A stretch of 64,000 bases of DNA, taken from NCBI GenBank assembly GCA_016865015.1, contig CP018226.1:2387001-2451000 (forward strand). Direction: 5' to 3'. This document shows positions 56,691 through 64,000 of this stretch, one piece after another. How positions within the stretch are numbered: position 1 is the stretch's first letter; every line of letters begins with the position of its first letter. Source of the stretch: Rhizobiales bacterium IMCC20636. GTDB lineage: Bacteria > Pseudomonadota > Alphaproteobacteria > Rhizobiales > GCA-2746425. The position numbers were made by a program, and so were the translations under genes. The notes under the pieces are model-generated. The model ran no database searches. It was not told the DNA's origin and was given only the letters and a program-made list of their open reading frames with translations.

Positions 56691-57692
56691 TCAGTTGCCG
56701 GATGCGTCAGCAACACCTGAGTTCAGGCCCTGTGTCAAGGCAGCACTGATTGGCTGCAGTGGCTCCAAAGGCGCGACAACCACTGCCGCCGATGCTTCGT
56801 CACCAATGACATCTGGCAAGGCGTCAGAACTGGCTGCAACCGGCGCCGAAATGGTGGCGTCCAGTGGAGGATTTTTCTTGAGCCACTTTTCAGCAAGCCG
56901 CAAACCGGTACGGCGCTCTTTTTCAGAAGCCTGAATGAAAGCAGCTTCATGGATCAGGCGTACAGTCTCGGAATTCGGACCTCTGACCCGATCAAGTGCA
57001 ATCGTGATCCATTTTAGTCCACGCGTGCGCCGTTGAGAGACACCGTCGCCATTGAACAGCATTCGTCCAAGTTCGGCTTGTCCAAGTACATGGCCTTTTT
57101 CGGCAGCCAGTTTCAGCCAGCGGGCAGCCTGACGGCTGTTCTGGTCACCGCCCTCACCTTCCAGAAACATTTTCGCGAGAAGGTATTGTGCGTTCGGGTC
57201 GCCAAAGTAAGAGGCCGCATAGCCATATATCTGGCGCGCCTGATACGGGTTCTTGCCGACATAGGTCCCGTTGATGCCGGTCATGAAGAATCCGCCCAAC
57301 TCGACGAATGCATTTGCCACGAAAGGTGCTTCGGGGCTGTTTGGACTGTCTTCCGCATGGGCATTGGCAATGTCGCGGAAAAACTCGAAGGCGCGGAGCG
57401 GACTGGTTTCGACGCCGTCACCGGAGGCATACATACGTCCCAGTTTCCACTGCGCCATGGCGTTGCCCTGGTTTGCGGCAAATTGCAGCGCATTTACAGC
57501 AGTCTGCTTGTCTCCGGCGCGATAAGCATTGAAACCAAAGCGAAACGCTTCCATTGGTGAAGCGCTTTCCTCGACAAGAGGTTTGGCTCCATCAAAGGCA
57601 AATGCGGGAATTGTTGGTAATGCTGCCAGACCGGAGCCCAGCAACATGTACGCAACGAATTTGACATGGAAAATTCCGTCAAATATCCGCAT
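56691..57692 (-). CDS. Sel1-repeat (TPR-like) exported protein
   Basis: A 333-residue protein with a probable signal peptide ([23 protein letters not shown]) and several Sel1-like repeats: [20 protein letters not shown] with [13 protein letters not shown], then [16 protein letters not shown] and [17 protein letters not shown]. Sel1 proteins are scaffolds; in relatives such as exopolysaccharide regulator ExoR-like proteins they control signalling, but the assignment here goes no further. The ATG at 57692 lies inside the end of ilvD (14-base overlap), with AGAAG upstream, so translation is likely coupled. Confidence 0.82.
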   Translation of the reverse strand: MRIFDGIFHVKFVAYMLLGSGLAALPTIPAFAFDGAKPLVEESASPMEAFRFGFNAYRAGDKQTAVNALQFAANQGNAMAQWKLGRMYASGDGVETSPLRAFEFFRDIANAHAEDSPNSPEAPFVANAFVELGGFFMTGINGTYVGKNPYQARQIYGYAASYFGDPNAQYLLAKMFLEGEGGDQNSRQAARWLKLAAEKGHVLGQAELGRMLFNGDGVSQRRTRGLKWITIALDRVRGPNSETVRLIHEAAFIQASEKERRTGLRLAEKWLKKNPPLDATISAPVAASSDALPDVIGDEASAAVVVAPLEPLQPISAALTQGLNSGVADASGN

Positions 57693-59403
57693 AGGTCTTC
57701 TTTCCAGCTTCTCCACCTGGATGCGTTACCGCACCAAATCGGGCTGATCCGACGGTCTGGGCATATTTCCATATGGCACCACTTGTCGTATCTGTTTCAC
57801 GAGGCTGCCATTTCGCTTTTCGATCAGACAGTTCCTTGTCGCTCAGTTGAACCGCCAGCACGCCCTCTACAGCGTCAATTGCAATGATGTCGCCATCCTG
57901 CAGCAATCCAATGGGCCCGCCCACCGCAGCCTCGGGACCGACATGGCCGATGCAGAAGCCGCGCGTCGCGCCGGAAAAACGACCATCGGTGATAAGAGCA
58001 ACCTTGTCTCCCATGCCCTGTCCGTAAAGCAAGGACGTCGTCGACAACATTTCACGCATGCCAGGGCCGCCTTTTGGTCCTTCGTAGCGAATGACCAGAA
58101 CGTCGCCTTCTTTGTAGGCCTTGTTCTCGACAGCTTCAAAACAGGCTTCCTCGGAGTCAAAACAGCGGGCTGGGCCTGTGAATTTCTGATTGACCATCCC
58201 TGCCACTTTTACAATGGCGCCTTCTGGCGCGAGATTGCCTTTCAGGCCAACCACACCACCAGTGACGGTGATTGGGTTGTTGGCGGGCCGCACAACATCC
58301 TGAGCATCATTCCAGGCCACTTTTGACATGTTCTCTGCAATCGTCCGGCCGCTGACAGTCATACACTCGCCATGAAGGAAACCCTGATCCAACAGGGTTT
58401 TCATCAGCAGTGGAATACCACCCGCTTCAAACATGTCTTTTGCAACATATTTGCCGCCTGGTTTCAGATCCGCGATGTATGGAGTGCGTTTGAATATTTC
58501 GGCAACATCAAACAGATCAAACTTGATGCCGCATTCATGGGCAATGGCTGGCAGATGCAAGGCAGCATTGGTCGAGCCGCCTGAGGCTGCAACCACAGTG
58601 GCAGCATTCTCAAGCGCTTTTCTGGTTACGATGTCGCGCGGGCGAATATTGTCACGAATGAGTTCCATGATCTTTTCGCCGGCGGCAAAACAGAACCGGT
58701 CACGCATTTCGTAAGGTGCAGGTGCACCAGCAGAATATGGCAATGCAAGACCGATCGCTTCTGACACAGTGGCCATCGTGTTTGCGGTAAACTGAGCGCC
58801 GCAGGCACCCGCTGACGGACAGGCGACTTGCTCAAGTTCAGTCAAATCAGCATCGGACATGTTACCGACCGAATGCTGGCCAACAGCTTCGAATACATCT
58901 TGAACCGTGACCTGCTTGCCACGAAAAGTACCGGGCAGGATCGATCCGCCATAGATGAAAACAGACGGCACATTGAGGCGAACCATTGCCATCATCATGC
59001 CTGGGAGTGATTTGTCGCAGCCTGCAAGACCAACAATCGCATCGTAGCAATGGCCGCGCATGGTCAGCTCAACAGAATCTGCAATCACGTCCCGAGACAC
59101 CAGAGAGGCTTTCATGCCTTGATGGCCCATTGCGATGCCATCAGTCACTGTGATCGTCGTGAATTCGCGTGGTGTTCCGTGGTTGGATGCAACACCCTTT
59201 TTAACGACCTGCGCCTGACGCATCAGGGATATGTTGCAAGGAGCGGCCTCATTCCAGCATGTTGCCACACCTACGAAGGGTTGGTGAATCTCGGTATCCG
59301 ACAAACCCATTGCATAATAATATGACCGATGCGGCGCCCGTGATGGCCCTTCGGTGACATGCCGACTTGGCAGTTTAGATTTGTCGATTACGCGTGTGTC
59401 CAT
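57679..59403 (-). CDS. ilvD: Dihydroxy-acid dehydratase IlvD
   Basis: IlvD makes the 2-oxo acids of the valine, leucine and isoleucine pathways. The 574-residue protein has the iron-sulfur and active-site motifs [16 protein letters not shown] and [36 protein letters not shown], and [19 protein letters not shown] near the C-terminus. The ATG at 59403 ([15 protein letters not shown]) gives the usual N-terminus. The 349 bases between ilvD and valS hold an inverted repeat at 59468 and the valS terminator but no gene. Confidence 0.96.
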   Translation of the reverse strand: MDTRVIDKSKLPSRHVTEGPSRAPHRSYYYAMGLSDTEIHQPFVGVATCWNEAAPCNISLMRQAQVVKKGVASNHGTPREFTTITVTDGIAMGHQGMKASLVSRDVIADSVELTMRGHCYDAIVGLAGCDKSLPGMMMAMVRLNVPSVFIYGGSILPGTFRGKQVTVQDVFEAVGQHSVGNMSDADLTELEQVACPSAGACGAQFTANTMATVSEAIGLALPYSAGAPAPYEMRDRFCFAAGEKIMELIRDNIRPRDIVTRKALENAATVVAASGGSTNAALHLPAIAHECGIKFDLFDVAEIFKRTPYIADLKPGGKYVAKDMFEAGGIPLLMKTLLDQGFLHGECMTVSGRTIAENMSKVAWNDAQDVVRPANNPITVTGGVVGLKGNLAPEGAIVKVAGMVNQKFTGPARCFDSEEACFEAVENKAYKEGDVLVIRYEGPKGGPGMREMLSTTSLLYGQGMGDKVALITDGRFSGATRGFCIGHVGPEAAVGGPIGLLQDGDIIAIDAVEGVLAVQLSDKELSDRKAKWQPRETDTTSGAIWKYAQTVGSARFGAVTHPGGEAGKKTYADI

Positions 59404-59467
59404 GCTTAAGAACCTAGCTTTCTGTTTTGCCTCAAATGTGTTGAATGTGCCCTGCTGCTCGTCACAT

Positions 59468-59488
59468 TTTGTGTCTTGTCGACACAAA
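59468..59488. promoter_or_regulatory. Inverted repeat upstream of ilvD (candidate operator)
   Basis: TTTGTGTC and GACACAAA are perfect 8-base arms around TTGTC, 65-85 bases before the ilvD ATG, with the smaller palindrome TGTCGACA nested inside. The position suits an operator or a leader hairpin. No peptide leader rich in branched-chain residues was found, so classical attenuation is not supported. Confidence 0.4.
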
Positions 59489-59689
59489 CAGTAACACCCC
59501 AATCCAAGGCACCCTTTCACCCCAAAAACTCAAACCAGCAACCGGACTCAACGCCGGATTTATGAATGAGAATGTTGTCTGATACAGCTTTTGTGGCAGT
59601 ATCGGGGCAAAAGGTTCTGAATTGTTTGTAGCCTAGATGTTACATTATGGCTGTTGCCAAAACGCCACAGAATGACACATGCAAACGCA

Positions 59690-59727
59690 AATCAGGCCGG
59701 ACCCATCGCAATGGAACCGGCCTGATT
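59690..59727 (-). terminator. Terminator hairpin downstream of valS
   Basis: AATCAGGCCGG and CCGGCCTGATT form a perfect 11-bp stem around a 16-base loop, beginning 25 bases after the valS stop. On the minus strand it is followed by TTTGCGTTTG, which is T-rich but not a clean run, so termination is likely yet not textbook. Confidence 0.7.
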
Positions 59728-59752
59728 GACTCAAATTTGAATGTTTCGAACG

Positions 59753-62467
59753 TTACTCAGCAGCGTCAAGACGCTGGATGGCGCTCTTGAGTACGTCTCG
59801 TTTTTCATTGGCTTCCTGCAGGCGGGCCCGTTCCTGGGCAACCACATCATCAGGTGCACGGGCAACGAATTTTTCATTGCCAAGCTTGCCATTGATCTTT
59901 GCGATATCCTGTTCGACTTTGCCAATATCTTTGGTCAATCGTTGCTTTTCTGCATCAATATCGATGACACCCTTTAGCGGCATGCAGGCAATTGCCTCGC
60001 CGATGATGATCTGGGCACTGCCCTCAGGGGCAGTCTCCTCGAAGCTGACAGCATTGAGGCGGGCCATGCGTTTCAGTGCGGACAGGTTTTCTGTAGCTCT
60101 GCGTTGCGTTTCCGCATTGGCTCCAACCATGACAATATCGGCTTTGGCACCTGCAGGTACATTCATTTCCGTGCGAACGGAGCGAATGGATGAGATGGTC
60201 TCAATCAGCCAGTTCACGTCATCGGCAGCTTGCTGGTCTTGCAGTACAGCGGACGGCCATTGCGTGGTGACCAACATGCCCTGCCTTGCACCCTCGCCGG
60301 TTACTTCCCAGAGTTCTTCTGTGATGAATGGCATGAAGGGATGCAGCATCTTGAGGATTTCATCACGAGTCCAGGCCACAACAGCCTGTGCTTCAGCCTT
60401 GTCAGCTGCGTTGTCTCCCATCAATGCAGGCTTTGACAGTTCGATGAACCAATCAGCAAATTTGTGCCAGACAAACTGATAGGCAGCGTTTGCAGCATCG
60501 TTGAAACGATAGCCCTTGAGCGCGGCATTTATGGCATCGATGGTCTGACCACACTCTGTAATGATCCAGCGATTTATTGGATTTTTGACCGCTTCAGGTG
60601 AGAAATTATCCGGAATCGCGCATTCATTCATTTCGGCAAAACGCGCAACATTCCAGAGTTTTGTCGCAAAATTGCGATAACCCTCTACCCGGCTTTTTGC
60701 CAGCCGGATGTCCCTGCCCGCAGCCGCCATGGCACACAGCGTGAATCGCAATGCGTCGGCACCATATTCATCAATCAATTCAAGCGGGTTGACGACATTG
60801 CCCTTGGACTTGGACATTTTCGCACCATGCTCATCGCGCACCAGGGCATGGATGTAGACAGTGTGAAATGGTTCTTCATCCATAAAATGAAGACCCATCA
60901 TCATCATGCGGGCAACCCAGAAGAAGATGATGTCAAACCCTGTGATCAGAACATCTGTCTGATAATAGGTTTTCAGCTCTTCTGTCTGGTCCGGCCAGCC
61001 CAATGTCGAAAATGGCCACAAGGCGGACGAGAACCATGTGTCCAGAACGTCTTCATCCCGCGTCAATTCCACGGTTTCGCCATAATGGCTCTTCGCTTTT
61101 GTGGCGGCTTCTGCCTCTGATTTGGCAACAAATACCTGACCATCCGGCCCATACCATGCGGGTATCTGATGTCCCCACCACAGCTGGCGTGAGATGCACC
61201 AGGGTTGAATGTTTTCCATCCAGTCGTAATAGGTCTTGTCCCAGTTTTTCGGAACAAATTCAGTGCGTCCTTCACGAACCGACGCAATTGCCGGTTGGGC
61301 CAGAGTTTTGGCGTCGACATACCACTGATCGGTGAGGAATGGCTCAATGGGGACGCCGCCGCGATCGCCATGAGGAACCACGTGACTGTGGTCTTCAATC
61401 TTGTCGAGCAAGCCCAATTCGTCCATGGCAGCAACAATCTGCTTGCGTGCTTCAAACCGGTCGAGATTGTCATAGGCCTGAATGGCAGCTTCCATCATCG
61501 GCAGGTTCTGTTCTGGAATGCCAATGCGAAAATCCTCATTGTCTTTCAGAGCAATGGAGGCATCGATCGCCATGATGTTGATTGCCGGCAGATCATTGCG
61601 CTTACCAACTTCAAAATCGTTGAAATCATGCGCAGGCGTGATCTTGACCGCGCCGGAGCCCGCTTCTGGATCGGCATATTCATCGGCGACAATAGGAATG
61701 TGTCGACCAACCAAGGGAAGCTGAACGAATTTTCCGATGAGATGGGCATAGCGTTCATCATCTGGATGAACCGCTATTCCGGTATCACCGAGCATGGTTT
61801 CAGGCCGCGTCGTGGCGACCGTAATGAATACGCCCTCTTCTCCAACAAGCGGGTATTTGAAATGCCACAGATTGCCGTTGATTTCGTGCTGTTCAACCTC
61901 GAGGTCCGAAATAGCTGTCAGAAGCTTCGGATCCCAATTGACCAGACGCTTGTCCTTGTAAATGAGGCCTTCATCATAAAGCCGGACAAAGACTTCAAGA
62001 ACAGCCTTAGAGAGGCCTTCATCCATTGTGAAGCGCTCTCTGGACCAGTCACATGAAGCGCCCAGCCTTTTGAGCTGCTGGAGAATGGTACCGCCGGACT
62101 CGTCCTTCCATTCCCAGACACGCTCAATGAACTTTTCACGCCCCATCTCGCGCCGACCGGGCTGCTGAAGTTCCATCAACTGACGTTCAACGACCATTTG
62201 CGTTGCAATTCCGGCGTGATCCATCCCTGGTTGCCACAGTACGTTATGACCAAGCATTCTGTTCCAACGAACAAGAATATCCTGCAACGTATTGTTCAGA
62301 GCATGCCCCATATGCAGTGAGCCGGTCACATTGGGCGGGGGAATGACGATGCAAAAGCTGTCTTCGCCTGGTTTGGCTCCGGACCCAGCAGCAAATGCAT
62401 TCGCGGCTTCCCAGCCCGAATATACGCGCGGTTCGACTTCGTTAGGCTGATAGGTTTTTTCCAACAT
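59753..62467 (-). CDS. valS: Valyl-tRNA synthetase
   Basis: ValS charges tRNA-Val and edits mischarged threonine. The 904-residue class I synthetase has the HIGH motif in PNVTGSLHMGHALN, the editing CP1 domain (ATTRPETMLGDTGIAVHP), the KMSKS motif in GAKMSKSKGNVVNP, and the C-terminal coiled coil (KQRLTKDIGKVEQDIAKING). The ATG at 62467 starts MLEKTYQPNEVEP, the family N-terminus; 22 upstream codons were dropped. A terminator hairpin follows the stop. Confidence 0.97.
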   Translation of the reverse strand: MLEKTYQPNEVEPRVYSGWEAANAFAAGSGAKPGEDSFCIVIPPPNVTGSLHMGHALNNTLQDILVRWNRMLGHNVLWQPGMDHAGIATQMVVERQLMELQQPGRREMGREKFIERVWEWKDESGGTILQQLKRLGASCDWSRERFTMDEGLSKAVLEVFVRLYDEGLIYKDKRLVNWDPKLLTAISDLEVEQHEINGNLWHFKYPLVGEEGVFITVATTRPETMLGDTGIAVHPDDERYAHLIGKFVQLPLVGRHIPIVADEYADPEAGSGAVKITPAHDFNDFEVGKRNDLPAINIMAIDASIALKDNEDFRIGIPEQNLPMMEAAIQAYDNLDRFEARKQIVAAMDELGLLDKIEDHSHVVPHGDRGGVPIEPFLTDQWYVDAKTLAQPAIASVREGRTEFVPKNWDKTYYDWMENIQPWCISRQLWWGHQIPAWYGPDGQVFVAKSEAEAATKAKSHYGETVELTRDEDVLDTWFSSALWPFSTLGWPDQTEELKTYYQTDVLITGFDIIFFWVARMMMMGLHFMDEEPFHTVYIHALVRDEHGAKMSKSKGNVVNPLELIDEYGADALRFTLCAMAAAGRDIRLAKSRVEGYRNFATKLWNVARFAEMNECAIPDNFSPEAVKNPINRWIITECGQTIDAINAALKGYRFNDAANAAYQFVWHKFADWFIELSKPALMGDNAADKAEAQAVVAWTRDEILKMLHPFMPFITEELWEVTGEGARQGMLVTTQWPSAVLQDQQAADDVNWLIETISSIRSVRTEMNVPAGAKADIVMVGANAETQRRATENLSALKRMARLNAVSFEETAPEGSAQIIIGEAIACMPLKGVIDIDAEKQRLTKDIGKVEQDIAKINGKLGNEKFVARAPDDVVAQERARLQEANEKRDVLKSAIQRLDAAE

Positions 62468-62850
62468 TGGGCTCTCGGATATCCAGTATGCTAATTTGTC
62501 TGGTGGGTTATGCCCTGCATGGATAAGTGTCAACCATTCGGGGGCAAACTGAGGCTTCGGGATCGGTTTCGGTTAATTCTGCAAGGCAAGTTGCAAATGG
62601 TCAAACACAGAAGTATGTGCCGCAGTTTTCTTGAACCCAATCCCGATTACGTTTGACAGTGCGTGCGATTGATCTGACGGAACAGAATGTGGACCAATGA
62701 AGATTTTGGTTCGCCGCCAGCATTCTGATGGGCAAGGCATGCTGACTCATTCGATCTCCTGGGTGGCCACCGATATTTGGTTTGGAACAAAACACGTTGA
62801 GCGACGTTGTGCTTTCGATTGCAGGTTCTTGAACGGAAGGAATAGTGGCC

Positions 62851-62997
62851 ATGAACGAGAAAATAGCTGAAAAAGATGCCAAGCAAGGTCGGAACGACAA
62901 ACGGGTCCTGACTGTCTTGGTTGCCGGAATTGCACTTTGCCTTATCGCCTTCGGTATGATCGAATTTTTCCAAGGCACTGTAGACACAACTTCCTGA
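62851..62997 (+). CDS. Small single-span membrane protein (48 residues)
   Basis: A short gene read directly from the sequence: MNEKIAEKDAKQGRNDKRV, one membrane span (LTVLVAGIALCLIAFGMIEF, about residues 20-39), then a short polar end. AAGGA lies at good distance before the ATG, and a GC-rich hairpin follows the stop. It sits alone between valS and the FecR-domain gene. The family is not recognised; the charged N-terminus and single span resemble small stress or respiratory-chain accessory proteins, but nothing specific can be said. The 383 bases between valS and this gene show no other gene. Confidence 0.6.
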   Translation: MNEKIAEKDAKQGRNDKRVLTVLVAGIALCLIAFGMIEFFQGTVDTTS

Positions 62998-63014
62998 AAC
63001 CATTGATTTTGTGG

Positions 63015-63044
63015 CGCCGCGCCTGAAATCCCACTCGCGCGGCG
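63015..63044 (+). terminator. GC-rich hairpin after the small membrane protein gene
   Basis: CGCCGCGC and GCGCGGCG are perfect 8-base arms around a 14-base loop, beginning 17 bases after the stop codon. The following TTCACGCTTTTG is only mildly T-rich, so it is a probable but unproven terminator. The rest of 62998-63398 shows no gene. Confidence 0.4.
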
Positions 63045-63398
63045 TTCACGCTTTTGAACCGATAGATCGCTAAACATAAGCCTCTAATGTCTCATATACT
63101 CAGGGCTGCAGCAGAAGGCTATGCCAATTGTTTTTCGCAGACACAGACTATTCTTCATAACAACTGCGAACCTGACCTGTTATCCTGTGGGTGGGTCACG
63201 TCGAATTTCCGCAGATCAAATAGTCGTCTGATGGTTTGAGAAACTTTCACTTATGAATGATGTGCCGATCCAGGTTTTTTACGCTCTGTAAACGATAGAA
63301 CACCGTATTCCGGGGCTGCTCTGATTTCAAATACACAATTCATGAAATCGTAAACCTAAGAACTGTTATTGGAGGTTCGCTTTTTTAAAGGTCCCTCC

Positions 63399-64000
63399 AT
63401 GTTCAGAAAATTTCGTTCGATACCTGTTTTCATTTTTGTCCTGATTGGGATGTCATTCCAAGCCTTCGCTGAAGAGTGGCACGTCGTTCGTGCCAGCCAA
63501 CCCGCCGAAATTTCGGGAAATGGCAAGATTTGGGAACCCCTTAGAAAAGGAATGATCCTTGGCCCGAAGGTCTGGATCCGAACCGGGATTCGTGGTCGCG
63601 CCATGCTTCGCCGCGACAAAGAGACGATCCTGTATCGGCCGAATACACAGGCCAGGCTGGTTCAGAACAATCGATCCAGTCGCATGACCGAGTTGTTTCA
63701 AACCACTGGGCGGTTGCTGGTTGATGTCGAGACCCGCAAATACAAACATACAACAGTGAAGACCCCCTATCTTTCTGTGGCGGTCAAAGGCACGCGATTT
63801 CAGGTTTTTGTTGGTAGTGGCAGGTCAAAAGTGACCGTCGAGCGGGGTCTTGTAGAAGTGACTGACACGAGACGCAGCGAACGGGTTGACGTTTCACGGG
63901 GGCAAAACGTGACTTTGACCCAACGAGGCAATCAACGCCTTATACTGCGCGGTCGTGGAAAGAAAGCACCCATTGTAAATGTACGCACCGGAAAACCAAT
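63399..64000 (+). CDS. FecR-domain exported protein (partial, cut by the window end)
   Basis: The ATG at 63399 opens a frame that continues to the last base, at least 200 codons. A signal peptide (SIPVFIFVLIGMSFQAFA) is followed by a FecR-type domain: a poorly conserved start, GMILGPKVWIRTGIRGRAML, and the hallmark TPYLSVAVKGTRFQVFVG with VERGLVEVTD. Such domains occur in periplasmic sensors, adhesin-like proteins and membrane cyclases. The part beyond the window decides which, so no narrower call is possible. AAAGG precedes the start. Confidence 0.8.
   Translation, partial: MFRKFRSIPVFIFVLIGMSFQAFAEEWHVVRASQPAEISGNGKIWEPLRKGMILGPKVWIRTGIRGRAMLRRDKETILYRPNTQARLVQNNRSSRMTELFQTTGRLLVDVETRKYKHTTVKTPYLSVAVKGTRFQVFVGSGRSKVTVERGLVEVTDTRRSERVDVSRGQNVTLTQRGNQRLILRGRGKKAPIVNVRTGKP

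Noticed and set aside
62601-63077. Minus-strand open frame covering the small membrane protein
   Set aside because: No ribosome-binding site or domain; the plus-strand 48-codon gene explains the region better.

Overview
This looks like an ordinary chromosomal segment of an alphaproteobacterium of the order Hyphomicrobiales (Rhizobiales). The main reason is gene order: eno, ftsB, pdhA, pdhB, pdhC, lpdA, lipA, ratA, cinA, ispDF, dusB, ntrB, ntrC, ntrY, ntrX, trkA, hfq and hflX run almost in the order I remember from rhizobial genomes. The bifunctional ispDF, the PDH E1-beta with its own lipoyl domain, the NtrYX pair and the IalB proteins fit the same group. I cannot name a genus. No tRNA, rRNA, CRISPR array or insertion sequence was recognised.

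Layout. (1) 1-4126, leftward: a tripartite tricarboxylate transporter (tctCBA) between a DJ-1/PfpI-family gene and an IclR regulator cut by the window edge; this looks accessory. (2) 4677-20238: mazG, hflX, hfq, a D-amino-acid aminotransferase gene, trkH/trkA, ntrX/ntrY, ntrC/ntrB and dusB, then ispDF and cinA on the other strand. (3) 20336-24554: an RND pump and its membrane fusion protein, apparently inserted into the conserved order. (4) 24774-33909: ratA, lipA, lpdA, pdhC, pdhB, pdhA, ftsB and eno, all leftward. lpdA carries an apparent one-base frameshift that removes the catalytic C-terminus. (5) 34121-47593: hspQ, two tandem IalB-like genes, a family 5 solute-binding protein, a FrnE/DsbA-family gene, mfd, sdhE, recG, DUF502 and glmS.

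(6) 47959-56655 is the most interesting part. It is a corrinoid-dependent one-carbon cluster made of a homocysteine/betaine methyltransferase, a non-pyrrolysine MttB-family methyltransferase, a B12-binding shuttle protein, a DUF1638 protein, a small 'virulence factor' domain protein, a MetF-like reductase, an MtrH-like methyltetrahydrofolate:corrinoid methyltransferase and a ferredoxin/ASKHA corrinoid activator. I infer that it takes methyl groups from a quaternary amine of the glycine-betaine type and passes them through the corrinoid protein to tetrahydrofolate and homocysteine. Two observations tie the cluster together. Almost the same 16-bp palindrome occurs before the first gene and before the MtrH-like gene. 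Four of the enzymes carry arginine-rich tails, while the corrinoid protein has a strongly acidic N-terminus.

(7) 56691-64000: a Sel1-repeat protein translationally overlapped with ilvD, then valS, a 48-residue single-membrane-span protein and a FecR-domain gene cut by the window end.

Most boundaries were checked against the bases (start codon, stop overlap, ribosome-binding site). Functions come from motif recognition alone, without database searches.
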